Positions 27,705-36,513 of a DNA stretch of 64,000 nt are shown here, piece after piece (position 1 is the first letter of the stretch; each line of letters opens with the position of its first letter). The notes under the pieces are model-generated. The model was given only the letters and a program-made list of their open reading frames with translations, searched no databases and was not told where the DNA came from. Made by a program: the position numbers and the translations under genes. The stretch is from Flavobacteriales bacterium UBA852 (GTDB lineage: Bacteria; Bacteroidota; Bacteroidia; Flavobacteriales_E; Vicingaceae): positions 310,001-374,000 of the forward strand of contig DBGO01000010.1 of the NCBI GenBank assembly GCA_002295925.1. Reading direction: 5' to 3'.

Positions 27705-28499
27705 ATGTCCAACAATAATGCTCCCATAGGATTTTTCGATTCAGGACTTGGCGGTTTATCCATTTTTAAATCCATAAATGAGTTGCTGCCCAACGAAAAT
27801 ACAATCTATATTGCCGACAGCAAAAATGCCCCTTATGGTGAAAAAGGCAAAGATAAAATCATCGAATTGAGCATTAAAAACACCGAATTTTTATTGGACA
27901 AAGGGGTAAAACTTATTGTGGTTGCTTGCAACACGGCTACTACAAACGCCATTGAATATTTAAGGCAAAATTATAACATACCTTTTATCGGAATAGAACC
28001 GGCAACAAAAGTAGCAGCAACCAACACTCAAACAGGTAATATTGGCGTATTAGCCACGAAAGGCACATTGAGCAGTGAAAAATTTTTAAAAACCTCTGCC
28101 CCTTACCGTAAAAAAATAAACTTCTACGAACGGGATGGCGAAGGATTGGTTGAAATGATTGAGCAAAATAAAATAGAAGATTCTGCCGGATTGCTCCAAA
28201 AATATCTTTCACCAATGCTCGAAAACAATATTGACCATTTGGTTTTGGGATGCACGCATTATCCGTTTCTTATTCCCGAAATAAAAAAAATACTGCCCGA
28301 ACACATCAAAATATTGGAACCCGGACAAGCCGTTGCAAGACATACTAAAAATGTTTTGGCGCAACTTCACTTATTAAACGCAAGCGAAAATGCTAATCCG
28401 AAGCATATTTTTTACACCAACAGTAAAACGGAAATTTTAGAACAGTTTATCAAAACTCATCTTTCTTTAAATAATTATTGTATTGAAGGTAATTATTAA
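27705..28499 (+). CDS. murI: Glutamate racemase
   Basis: MurI converts L-glutamate to D-glutamate for peptidoglycan. The 264-residue product has the N-terminal IGFFDSGLGGLS, and the two catalytic cysteines, Cys75 in VACNTATTNA and Cys183 in LGCTHYPF, with the NAPYGEKG substrate loop between. Length is normal. It starts 15 bp after the strong terminator of the skp gene, so its promoter must overlap that terminator or read-through occurs. The stop overlaps the stop of the small secreted gene on the other strand by 4 bp. Confidence 0.95.
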   Translation: MSNNNAPIGFFDSGLGGLSIFKSINELLPNENTIYIADSKNAPYGEKGKDKIIELSIKNTEFLLDKGVKLIVVACNTATTNAIEYLRQNYNIPFIGIEPATKVAATNTQTGNIGVLATKGTLSSEKFLKTSAPYRKKINFYERDGEGLVEMIEQNKIEDSAGLLQKYLSPMLENNIDHLVLGCTHYPFLIPEIKKILPEHIKILEPGQAVARHTKNVLAQLHLLNASENANPKHIFYTNSKTEILEQFIKTHLSLNNYCIEGNY

Positions 28500-28888
28500 T
28501 CAAGGGTTTCAGGATAAACTTGTGAAAACTCTGTTTCATTTTTCACCTTAAGGAAAACAACTTCACTATAAGCGGATTTTGATTGATAAGGTGATTTTTT
28601 TATTCTGAACCATACTTGAGGCATTGTGAAACCTTTAATTTGATAATAATATTGCTTATCCATATACGATTGTGTTCCTTTTACTTTGCCAATCGGTTCA
28701 AAATGTTTTCCGTCGGTGCTCATTTCTATGTAACAACAATACGGTGATGTTTCGTTGCTTACCGTCCACATGAGAGTAATGATGTTTTTATTTTGAATGG
28801 CTTTTACATTTGACACTTCTTGTGCTTGTGCCAATGTAAAAGCCCATCCAAAGAGTAAAAGTGTAATCGATAGTCGCAGTAGTTTCAT
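28496..28888 (-). CDS. Small secreted FN3-like protein, unknown function
   Basis: The 130-residue product starts at ATG 28888 with a signal peptide (MKLLRLSITLLLFGWAFTLAQA); an earlier in-frame start would add a non-signal extension. The mature part (EVSNVKAIQNKNIITLMWTV, CYIEMSTDGKHFEPIGKV, and YYYQIKGFTMPQVWFRIK) has the strand pattern of a single fibronectin-III-like domain, as found in the stalks of T9SS proteins. No sorting domain is present, so it may stay in the periplasm. It is convergent with murI. I do not recognise a family; the function is unknown. Confidence 0.72.
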   Translation of the reverse strand: MKLLRLSITLLLFGWAFTLAQAQEVSNVKAIQNKNIITLMWTVSNETSPYCCYIEMSTDGKHFEPIGKVKGTQSYMDKQYYYQIKGFTMPQVWFRIKKSPYQSKSAYSEVVFLKVKNETEFSQVYPETLD

Positions 28889-29502
28889 AGTGTGGAAATT
28901 TGTTGATGTAAAGCTACTGCAAGAAAGCAAAAGTTTTAAGCGCATAAAAACCGAATTTCAGGCCACGAACAACCTACGACAATTTACTTATTGCTTGTAT
29001 TATTTTGAGAAAATACTTTATAAATTAACGTGAATTTTGGATAAAACCCTATCAAAAAATTTTTACGACTGAGCTTCATACTTTTTCTTTTCCATCGATG
29101 CAAGAGAAACAAAAATCTATTGTCTTCAAAAGTTCTTCCGAGAAATGAAAGAAAATATTTAAAATGACATCTCACACGGACTAGCGCATTGTTATCTCAA
29201 TTTGAAAGCTATTCGCACGACTGCTTGAAGACACAAAGAAAAAAATTGGCATCTTACAAGTTTCGTTGTGAAACAGGCAACAACAAGCGTTAAAACGAAC
29301 CCCTGTTTGAGCTCAGCCATCAAAAAATAGACTTATTTTTTGGAAATGGCGTTTGCGAGTTGGGGTGAGTTAGTGCGTGTTGCCGTAGTGAAACAGAAAC
29401 TTGTGAGCGGACTTGATGTTTTGGTTCTTTTGCATCAAGGTAAAAGAACAATAATAATTTTTCTTAAACAAAATTCAGGTTAAATTAAGGAATGCTTATC
29501 CT
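28889..29502. other. 614-bp gene-free stretch with several inverted repeats
   Basis: This is the only gap over 300 bp without a credible gene. Between 29271 and 29449 there are three inverted repeats. AAACAGG (29271-29277) pairs with CCTGTTT (29302-29308). GCCAT-CAAAAAATA (29316-29329) pairs with TATTTTTTG...ATGGC (29334-29350), with a 3-nt bulge and a 4-nt loop. GTTCTTTT (29424-29431) pairs with AAAAGAAC (29442-29449), with a 10-nt loop. The last resembles dispersed intergenic repeats I associate with Bacteroidota genomes. It could hold a small RNA or a decayed repeat element. One short open frame on the minus strand (28984-29175) looks non-coding. Confidence 0.5.
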
Positions 29503-30372
29503 CTATTTACTTTGATTAAAGAACGGAAGGTCTGAACTGCGGAAATGAATATCGCGTTGTGGGAAAGGTCTTTCAATATTATTTTCTTTTAATTTTTCAA
29601 AAGCATTATAATACAAATCACTTTTTACATTTTCGATTCTAAACGTTCGTTTACTCCAAAAAATCATATCGAAAACAATTGCCGAATCGCCATATTCGAT
29701 AAATCGAACAAATGGTTTGAATTGATTATCTTTTAAAATATCAGGATGATCTAACATTACTTCAGTAAGTATCTTTTGTACTTGACGAGGATTACTTTTA
29801 TAAGAAACGCCTACTTGGATATGAAAACGAGCTTGCTTATTTGGTTGGCGGCTCCAATTAATAACTTTGTCATTGATGAAATTTCTGTTGGGAATAATAA
29901 TGGTAATATCATCACGGGTAACCACTTTTGATGTTCGCAAAGAAATTTCTTCTACTTCACACACCATATTGTCAATTTCAATTACATCACCTATTTGGAT
30001 GGTTCCTTCGAACAATAAAAATATACCCGAAACAATATCATTGAAAATATTTTGAATACCCAAACCAAAACCTACCAACAACGCAGACAAACCGGCAAGC
30101 AATAGGGTAATTTGCACTCCAATTATTTGCAAACAAAGTACAATACTGAACGACCAAACAAAATACCTGACCAAAAAGAAAATAGACATTCTCCTGCCTT
30201 CTTCTAACACATTAAATTTCTTCGATGTTACAATTATTCTTTTAATCAGTATTAATATCAATTTAGTGACTATTAATACAATTATTATAGAAAGAATGTT
30301 TAACAAAGTAAGTTCGTAATTACTTACTTCTATTAACTTATAATCTAAAATTCCGGATATTTTCGTGTTCAT
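29503..30372 (-). CDS. MscS-family mechanosensitive channel
   Basis: The 289-residue inner-membrane protein has three hydrophobic segments at about 22-45, 68-85 and 88-115. The pore-lining helix is rich in Gly and Ala (LLLAGLSALLVGFGLGIQ), followed by the MscS beta-domain signature FNDIVSGIFLLFEGTIQIGDVIEID, and then a cytoplasmic alpha/beta domain ending near residue 275. The length matches small MscS channels (E. coli MscS has 286). It opens under membrane tension to release solutes during hypo-osmotic shock. It is divergent from the 30405 gene by 32 bp and preceded downstream by the gene-free stretch. Confidence 0.9.
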   Translation of the reverse strand: MNTKISGILDYKLIEVSNYELTLLNILSIIIVLIVTKLILILIKRIIVTSKKFNVLEEGRRMSIFFLVRYFVWSFSIVLCLQIIGVQITLLLAGLSALLVGFGLGIQNIFNDIVSGIFLLFEGTIQIGDVIEIDNMVCEVEEISLRTSKVVTRDDITIIIPNRNFINDKVINWSRQPNKQARFHIQVGVSYKSNPRQVQKILTEVMLDHPDILKDNQFKPFVRFIEYGDSAIVFDMIFWSKRTFRIENVKSDLYYNAFEKLKENNIERPFPQRDIHFRSSDLPFFNQSK

Positions 30373-30404
30373 TTTATTACTTTTAAGACTTTAATTCGTC
30401 TTCT

Positions 30405-30953
30405 ATGAGCAATATTATAAAAAAATCGGACATAAAAACCCAAAACCGGCAAGAATATAAACCCGAAAAAGATTTTGGTTTTACGTTTGTGGCCATAAGC
30501 ATCATTATTTTTATTGCCGGCTTAATGGTTTCGCTTTACTTCTCAATTTTTACTTACATTACTTTGGGACAAGTAATTCAACTTTATGTCGCCTTTATAA
30601 TTATCGGATTGTTGATTCCCAAGAAAATCATTCATAAAATTAAAATCATTCATTATGAACGAATAATTATTGCGTTTACCGGTTTCCCGATGCTTTTGCT
30701 CACTTTGTTTTTCGTGTTGAATTATTACATTATTATTGATGAATACAAGCGAGAATATCAGATTAGCCATTTTCATTATTCCGTAAGCCGGTCGGGGGCA
30801 TATTTCAAAATAAAAAATCCCGATGAGTATTTATGGTTTGATGCACCTTTTAAAATTGACGAAGTACACTCTGCCAACCCTACCAAAGCCGTTCTTACTA
30901 TTGGAAAAGGAATATTTGGCTTTGAAGTAGAGAAAAAATTAGTGTTAGAATAA
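30405..30953 (+). CDS. Membrane protein of unknown function
   Basis: The 182-residue product has a basic N-terminal cytoplasmic tail (about 25 residues), then three hydrophobic helices at about 28-48, 52-72 and 86-108, and a C-terminal soluble part of about 70 residues (YQISHFHYSVSRSGAYFKIKNPDEYLWFDAPFK) that looks beta-rich. No family is recognised. It diverges from the MscS gene and converges on the DUF420 gene with 2 bp between stops. The length and hydrophobic pattern support a real gene rather than a shadow. Confidence 0.65.
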   Translation: MSNIIKKSDIKTQNRQEYKPEKDFGFTFVAISIIIFIAGLMVSLYFSIFTYITLGQVIQLYVAFIIIGLLIPKKIIHKIKIIHYERIIIAFTGFPMLLLTLFFVLNYYIIIDEYKREYQISHFHYSVSRSGAYFKIKNPDEYLWFDAPFKIDEVHSANPTKAVLTIGKGIFGFEVEKKLVLE

Positions 30954-30955
30954 TT

Positions 30956-31474
30956 TTAATGCGGATAATACGGCGAAATCATCATATATACCAACACGCC
31001 GGTAAGAGCTACATACAACCACAGAGGCAAAGTAATTTTGGCTATTTTTTTGTGCTTATCGAATTTTTCACTCAAAGCACGGCTCAAGGTAATTAACACT
31101 AAAGGCACTATCACCGCCGATAAAATAATATGAGAACTTAATACAAAGAAATACACATATTTCATTACTCCTTCGCCACCGTAATGCGTATTGGGTGCCA
31201 ACGAATGGTAAGTTACATAAGACAATAAAAACAAAACAGAAAGCACCAACGCTGACCACATAAAGAACTTATGGCGTTGAATATTTTTGTTTTTTATAGC
31301 CAACAAGCCGGCTATCAGTACAAAAAATGTAGTGCCGTTTATCAGAGCGTTTAATTTTGGCAACTGCCAAATAAAAGCAGGCAATTCTGTTTGCTTCGGT
31401 ACTAAATATAATACGGCAACAACGAGCGGTATGGCTATTGACAAAACAATTATCAGTGGAGTGTATTTTTTCAT
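30956..31474 (-). CDS. DUF420 membrane protein (CtaM-like)
   Basis: The 172-residue protein has five membrane helices and conserved polar residues in them (RHKFFMWSALVL, YVTYHSLAP, SSHIILSAVIVPLVL), as in DUF420. In Bacillus the DUF420 protein CtaM (YozB) is needed to assemble a heme-A cytochrome oxidase, so a role in respiratory-chain assembly is plausible; direct evidence here is lacking, and no oxidase genes are in the window. It starts 1 bp after the stop of the 31476 gene, so the two are co-transcribed. Confidence 0.82.
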   Translation of the reverse strand: MKKYTPLIIVLSIAIPLVVAVLYLVPKQTELPAFIWQLPKLNALINGTTFFVLIAGLLAIKNKNIQRHKFFMWSALVLSVLFLLSYVTYHSLAPNTHYGGEGVMKYVYFFVLSSHIILSAVIVPLVLITLSRALSEKFDKHKKIAKITLPLWLYVALTGVLVYMMISPYYPH

Positions 31475-31475
31475 T

Positions 31476-34151
31476 TTACTTTTGTATTTGATAGTTCATA
31501 ATAACTTTTCCGTCGCCAACGATTAAATTGGGTTTTCCGTCTTTTTCCAAATCATCCATAACAAAAGGCGCATTGCCTTTGACAGGAAAATCGGGCAATA
31601 GATTTCCTTCATTATCATAAATAAACACTTCGTTGCCGGCAATAATACCTGTATATTTTTTCTGCCCCAATTTTGTATAATGTAAATAAGATATATTTCC
31701 GGGTAAAGCAGTTTCCCAAATGATAGCATTATCCAGTGTTGTGGCTTGTACATTATTTTTGAAGCTGTATAGCACATCAATGTTTTTGTTATTGTCAATA
31801 TATCCGAAATCGGCATTGGAAACTCCATTGTTTACTTTCGTAAGAGCAATTTTATTATTGTAAAACAAGCGTGTTACCGTTCCGTTTGTATCTATACCAA
31901 TGATAGAGGTTTTAGACAAAGAGTTTTTTACTTCAATATAATCGGAAATAAATGATGATGCCGGAATTTTTTCTGTTATGTTTACTCGTTGCTTACCATT
32001 TCTGGCGGTTATCAATACTGAACCGTCTTGGGTAACAAACGTTAAATAATCTTTTCCGTCAATAGCAAAATGAGGGTAAATTTTCACCACAGGACTTACT
32101 TGTTTTTCAAATTTCCAACCTTTTACTTTTTCGCCATCGGCATTGTAATTATAGACAAAATTGTCAAAGCAAGGAACCAGTATTCTGTAATTTCTGTTTT
32201 TGTCATAATCCACTACTTGTAACGCTCCTGAAGCTTTTTCGGGCAATTTTACCGGATAGGGTTCTACAAAATTTCCGTTGCGGTCTATCAAATACATTTT
32301 TTCATCCGTATTAAACAACAATTGTAACTTGTTGTTTTTAAAGCGGTCTATTTGGTAAATTTTTCCTTTAATAGGGAGAGGTATTTGTTTTTTCCATAAA
32401 ATTTTTCCGGTAGAAGAAATTAAATACAACACATTATTATTGTCCTGAACAACAATTTCTTTCAGTCCTGTTTTATGATTAACAACCGATTGAGGAACAA
32501 ACCTGTAAGTAGTATCCAAAGCCAACTCCCACAACGATGCGGTGGACAACTTGAACGAAGGATTATATTTTGCATAAAAATACTGATAATATAAATCATT
32601 TTTATGATACGAAGTTTGCCAAATTGCCGCTTGATATTTATTGATGGTTTCTTTATTCTGCTTAACAAACTTTATTGCCTCATCGTTCAAAGCCCAATAA
32701 ATTAAATTCTCTGATTTTGGAAAATTGAAATATATTGTTGAATTACTTTCTGAGGCGATATTATCTGTAAGCGAGCGGTAAGCTTCGTCTTTTGTTAAAG
32801 TATGATTAAAACTATTTTGACGGATAAATTCTTCTGCCGCACGACTATTTGAAGCAAATACCAAGTAATCATTCAATGCAAAAACTACCGGCGAAGTAAA
32901 TTTTGGAAAAACCGGATTGAGCAGTAAACCAAAGTCCATTGAAACAGGCATTGAATATACCTCAACATCACTGATTTTTTCCGGCTCGGGACTGTTTTGT
33001 GTCAGCAACAGCATAACTTTCTCAACATCGGTACATTTTGTAACAACAAAACTGTTTTTAAACACTTCGTCAAGTGGCGGTTGTGCAACTGCAAAAGCGG
33101 CTTCATCTACCAAGCGGAACAAAAATTCTTTTTCAAAAGACGATTGATATTGTTTGTTTAATTCTTCAATGTGTTTATCACGTTTAAACCCTTTTTTTGC
33201 CCCTTTCAAAAACTGAATATATTGTTTTTGATATGTTTTACTGTCAGAAAATCCAATATGGTAATAAAACGCCGTAGTTTTTGGCAAAACAGCAGGAATT
33301 TGCACTTTTTGCTTGGCTTGTTGAGCAAACACCGACAAATAATGATTGGCCGAATCTACGGCAACCGAAAAACCGGTCAATTCCAGTGCATTGGTTTTTA
33401 ACTCTCCGTCAAATACTGTCCAATCGGAATAATCAGAAAAACGAGTAAAATAATGTTTAAAATACTTTTTTACATTTTGAACCGAATGTTCAGGATTTAT
33501 CAAAAAATAAAAATCGGAATGCGAACCCAATGTTTTATATGCTTTTGCAAAACGTTTATTGTCAAACAATGTTTGATTGGCGTGTATATGCCGCACAACA
33601 TCTTCTATCAAAATTGACGAATAACTGAACGAAACAAAACGATTATTTGCCACACAATAAAGTTTTTTGTTTTTCAACGGAATGGTATAAATTGGTGTAT
33701 TGTCGTAAATGCGTGACGTTACGGTTACTCCGAAAAGTTTTTCCAACCGGTTTTTCACTTTTGACTCCTCAATTTCTGTTTTGGTTTGAGCGGTAAAAAT
33801 ATAATCAAATTTATTTGCTCCTGAAGAATGAACAGACACAACCAATTCGGGCTGTAAAAGCGATTCTACCTCATCATTGTTTGTCAACACACTGTCAATT
33901 TTGGCAATGTTTTGATTTAGATTTTTTAGTTGATTAACCGACAATAGTTCTTCCCAAAATAAATTTGAAGTAAGTGTTTTTTTATGAAAAGCATGAAAAT
34001 TTTGCACAATAAACAAAGCGGAAGCATTTAACGGAACGGCATCTATTGTTTTAACAGGAGGCAAGTGTTCTTTTTTTAGTTGCTTATAACCCAAAAACAC
34101 TCCTGCAACAACAAGCAAAACAACTAAAATGACAATGATTTTTTTCAACAT
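31476..34151 (-). CDS. Membrane-anchored protein with C-terminal beta-propeller, unknown function
   Basis: The 891-residue product has an N-terminal hydrophobic anchor (IIVILVVLLVVAGVFLGY) with no obvious cleavage site, so it is probably inner-membrane anchored with a large periplasmic part. Residues about 40-510 form an unassigned domain containing repeated ALFIVQN and YFLINPE-type strands. From about 555 the sequence has propeller-like blades (NNVLYLISSTGKILWKKQI, DEKMYLIDRNGNFVEPY, NEVFIYDNEGNLLPDFPV), which resemble PQQ/BamB-type repeats. I do not recognise the family. It is followed by DUF420 after one base. A membrane scaffold or assembly factor is possible (inference only). Confidence 0.75.
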   Translation of the reverse strand: MLKKIIVILVVLLVVAGVFLGYKQLKKEHLPPVKTIDAVPLNASALFIVQNFHAFHKKTLTSNLFWEELLSVNQLKNLNQNIAKIDSVLTNNDEVESLLQPELVVSVHSSGANKFDYIFTAQTKTEIEESKVKNRLEKLFGVTVTSRIYDNTPIYTIPLKNKKLYCVANNRFVSFSYSSILIEDVVRHIHANQTLFDNKRFAKAYKTLGSHSDFYFLINPEHSVQNVKKYFKHYFTRFSDYSDWTVFDGELKTNALELTGFSVAVDSANHYLSVFAQQAKQKVQIPAVLPKTTAFYYHIGFSDSKTYQKQYIQFLKGAKKGFKRDKHIEELNKQYQSSFEKEFLFRLVDEAAFAVAQPPLDEVFKNSFVVTKCTDVEKVMLLLTQNSPEPEKISDVEVYSMPVSMDFGLLLNPVFPKFTSPVVFALNDYLVFASNSRAAEEFIRQNSFNHTLTKDEAYRSLTDNIASESNSTIYFNFPKSENLIYWALNDEAIKFVKQNKETINKYQAAIWQTSYHKNDLYYQYFYAKYNPSFKLSTASLWELALDTTYRFVPQSVVNHKTGLKEIVVQDNNNVLYLISSTGKILWKKQIPLPIKGKIYQIDRFKNNKLQLLFNTDEKMYLIDRNGNFVEPYPVKLPEKASGALQVVDYDKNRNYRILVPCFDNFVYNYNADGEKVKGWKFEKQVSPVVKIYPHFAIDGKDYLTFVTQDGSVLITARNGKQRVNITEKIPASSFISDYIEVKNSLSKTSIIGIDTNGTVTRLFYNNKIALTKVNNGVSNADFGYIDNNKNIDVLYSFKNNVQATTLDNAIIWETALPGNISYLHYTKLGQKKYTGIIAGNEVFIYDNEGNLLPDFPVKGNAPFVMDDLEKDGKPNLIVGDGKVIMNYQIQK

Positions 34152-34319
34152 AACAACACAATGGTTTTAGTTTATAAAATTACCGTCAAAAAGCCATTGG
34201 CATCATGTTAAGTTTCTATTTTTTAAACAGCATAATGTTTACATTTTAGCTAAGGATATGCAACTTTTTAAAAGAAAAACACATCATCTTTACATAACAA
34301 TCATTATTTTGGGTAAATA

Positions 34320-34586
34320 TTGAAGCATAAGTCGAAACATAAACTAACCAACGCCAACCAAATTGCAAAAGTCGTAACCATTAACGACTTAAAAGATAAG
34401 GAGTTTAGCGGAAAAGAAATTTCGCACAAAGAACGTTTAGCTATTATCAATTACGACCGCTACCGTTTGAATATGTTGAAAAAAGTTCAACACAACGAAC
34501 ATAAATTTCATCAGATTTATTTTAAACTGCAAGCCGAAGCCAACTTATTACCATTTACCGAATTTTTGAAAGAAAAGTACTTTTAA
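34320..34586 (+). CDS. Small basic cytoplasmic protein, unknown
   Basis: The 88-residue product begins with TTG 34320 (MKHKSKHKLTNANQIAKVV) and contains SHKERLAIINYDRYRLNMLKKVQHNEHKFHQIYFKLQAEANLLPF, which is strongly helical, basic and has no membrane segment. Similar short 'KERxAIxNYDRYR' proteins appear to me to be common in Bacteroidota. Sequence quality (balanced codon use, clear downstream hairpin) supports a real gene. The nucleic-acid-binding look is inferred from charge only. It is divergent from the 34151 gene by 168 bp. Confidence 0.62.
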   Translation: MKHKSKHKLTNANQIAKVVTINDLKDKEFSGKEISHKERLAIINYDRYRLNMLKKVQHNEHKFHQIYFKLQAEANLLPFTEFLKEKYF

Positions 34587-34627
34587 CCGACTAACCGTTT
34601 ATTTCTCAAAACTTACCGTTTATCAAT

Positions 34628-34660
34628 TCTTTTGGTATATCAAAAGATATTTTTTATTTT
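34628..34660 (+). terminator. Likely terminator after the small basic gene
   Basis: TCTTTTG (34628-34634) and CAAAAGA (34641-34647) make a 7-bp stem with a 6-nt loop, followed by a T-rich tract. It lies 42 bp after the 34586 stop and before the T9SS type A gene at 34686. Confidence 0.5.
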
Positions 34661-34685
34661 TATGGCAAACAAAAAAAAATAAATT

Positions 34686-35708
34686 ATGAAAAAATCATTA
34701 CTTACTTTATTAGCAGCAATTCCTGTTGCAATAATAGCGCAACCTACATTAGATGCGTCAATCAACCCTGTTATTGGCGATTCATATACCGTTTACCAAG
34801 TAGATTCCAATGCCTTGGAAGGCGCACAAGGCGCCAATGTTATTTGGGATTTCACCAATTGGGTTGGCTATGGTTTCAGTCACAACATTGATTTTATGGA
34901 CCCCGCCAACACACCTTATGCCTCAGGTTATCCGAACAGTACCGTGGCTTTAAAGGACTCTTCAAGCTATCAGTTTTTAATTCCTTCAAGCACAGACATT
35001 CAAAGCGAAGGAATGACCATTGACATGACTTCTGTACAACCATTGATTGGCGTTGTAAATATTTCATTGACCGATTATATGCAATTAATGAGTTACCCTT
35101 TTACATACAACTCTACCTTTAACGATGCTTATTCGGGCAACATAAACTCCGGAGCAGGAACAGGAACATATAGCGGAAACATAGTTGTTACCGGTGATGG
35201 TTATGGTACTTTGATGTTGCCAAACGGAAATACTTTTACCAATGTTTTGCGGGTTTACACTTATGACCAGGGTACAACCAACATTCCTTTATTGGGAACT
35301 ATCACTTATCAAAGACATATATATGACTTTTATGACACAACTGTCAGCAAACACCCTATTGTTTCAGTGGTTCATACCGATTTAAACGGCACATTGATGA
35401 GTTGGGTTTACAGCAGTTATCCTATTCCCGTGGGGGTTAAAGAAATTGACGAGTTAAAAAACATTAACTTGTATCCTGTACCGGCATCCAATCAAACAAC
35501 ACTTTCTTTTGATTTAAAAACAAACAGTATTGTAAACATTCGCCTTATTGATAATCTTGGGCGAGAAATTGAGCAAATTGAAAACACCAAACTTTCTGCC
35601 GGAACGCATCAATACAAAGTAGATGTATCGTCTTTATCTTCGGGTATTTACTTTATCCAAATGGTTGTAGAAGGAAAAGTATTGAACAAAAAACTTATAA
35701 TAGAATAA
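34686..35708 (+). CDS. T9SS type A secreted protein
   Basis: The 340-residue product has a signal peptide (MKKSLLTLLAAIPVAIIA). The mature part (QPTLDASINPVIGDSYTVYQVD, then GANVIWDF and SVALKDSSSY-like strands) is a secreted beta-rich domain of unknown role. The C-terminal about 75 residues (INLYPVPASNQTTLSFDLKT, then VNIRLIDNLGREIEQ and LSSGIYFIQMVVEGKVLNKKLIIE) are a type A T9SS sorting domain. It is thus expected to be exported across the outer membrane and attached to the surface. It is transcribed toward the sugar operon, with a bidirectional terminator between. Confidence 0.88.
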   Translation: MKKSLLTLLAAIPVAIIAQPTLDASINPVIGDSYTVYQVDSNALEGAQGANVIWDFTNWVGYGFSHNIDFMDPANTPYASGYPNSTVALKDSSSYQFLIPSSTDIQSEGMTIDMTSVQPLIGVVNISLTDYMQLMSYPFTYNSTFNDAYSGNINSGAGTGTYSGNIVVTGDGYGTLMLPNGNTFTNVLRVYTYDQGTTNIPLLGTITYQRHIYDFYDTTVSKHPIVSVVHTDLNGTLMSWVYSSYPIPVGVKEIDELKNINLYPVPASNQTTLSFDLKTNSIVNIRLIDNLGREIEQIENTKLSAGTHQYKVDVSSLSSGIYFIQMVVEGKVLNKKLIIE

Positions 35709-35728
35709 TTGAAATTAAAAGTTCTCGT

Positions 35729-35762
35729 AAAAAATCCATTGCTTTAGAGCAATGGATTTTTT
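35729..35762. terminator. Bidirectional terminator between 35708 and 35768
   Basis: A 15-bp perfect stem (35729-35743 with 35748-35762) and TTAG loop carry A tract on the 5' side and T tract on the 3' side. It therefore fits termination of both the T9SS type A gene on the plus strand and the sugar operon on the minus strand. Confidence 0.88.
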
Positions 35763-35767
35763 ATTGA

Positions 35768-36511
35768 TTAAAGCGAAGTATTTTGCAAATTCAATTGTTT
35801 AAGATGATGAAATGCTTTTGTATTTGAATGTATTTGCAAAATCTTCAAATGTTCTATTTTATGACAGTCTGACCCAACAAAATCTATCCAGCCGTTAAAT
35901 ACCATTTGCTCGGCAACTTTTTTTACCTCCGGTGAATAATGTCCTGTAAGCGACAACAAATTAAGTTGAAGTAAAGCTCCTTTGTTTTTTAAGTCTTCGA
36001 TTTTCTCTTCAAATTCTTTAAACCAATACATATAACGCTCGGGATGAGCCAAAACAGGTTTATAACCGGCCATTTGCAATTCAAATATTACTTCAGAAAG
36101 TGAATGCGGTTCGGCAACAAACGGTAACTCAAATAAAACATAATTATCGCCAAAAGTTAAAAGGTCTTTGGCTTTAATTTTTGACATAAAATATTCATCC
36201 AAGTAATATTCTGCGGCAGCATTAATTTCAAAATTTAAACCTTGTTTACCTATTTCTTCGCGCACTTTATCCAATCCCGACAAAATTATTTCCGGCGTAT
36301 TTTTATAATAATCGCTCATTATATGTGGTGTTGTAACTAATTTTTCATATCCCATTTCCTTAAACTCTTTAATCATTTCAATGGAGTCTTGAAGTGATTT
36401 AGAGCCATCATCAATACCGGGAATCAAATGCGAATGAATATCGCATCGAATAACTGAAAAATCAAAAGGCGGAAATTTTTCTTTTTTCTTAAAAATTGAA
36501 AATATCCCCAT
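35768..36511 (-). CDS. CpsB/CapC-type tyrosine phosphatase (PHP domain)
   Basis: The 247-residue product begins with a basic patch (MGIFSIFKKKEKF), then the PHP metal-site motifs: CDIHSHLIPGIDDG, TTPHIM, LAHPERY and GSDCH. In Gram-positive and Bacteroidota capsule loci, this family dephosphorylates a BY-kinase that drives chain length control. No such kinase (Wzc-like) is in the window. It is the last gene of the nine-gene sugar operon, only 2 bp after the wbpP-like stop, which supports a role in surface-polysaccharide production. Confidence 0.88.
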   Translation of the reverse strand: MGIFSIFKKKEKFPPFDFSVIRCDIHSHLIPGIDDGSKSLQDSIEMIKEFKEMGYEKLVTTPHIMSDYYKNTPEIILSGLDKVREEIGKQGLNFEINAAAEYYLDEYFMSKIKAKDLLTFGDNYVLFELPFVAEPHSLSEVIFELQMAGYKPVLAHPERYMYWFKEFEEKIEDLKNKGALLQLNLLSLTGHYSPEVKKVAEQMVFNGWIDFVGSDCHKIEHLKILQIHSNTKAFHHLKQLNLQNTSL

Positions 36512-36513
36512 AA

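Noticed and set aside
28984..29175. Short open frame on the minus strand in the gene-free stretch
   Set aside because: The translation is rich in Phe, Leu and Lys without a clear pattern, has no convincing start context, and spans AT-rich sequence. It looks like chance.
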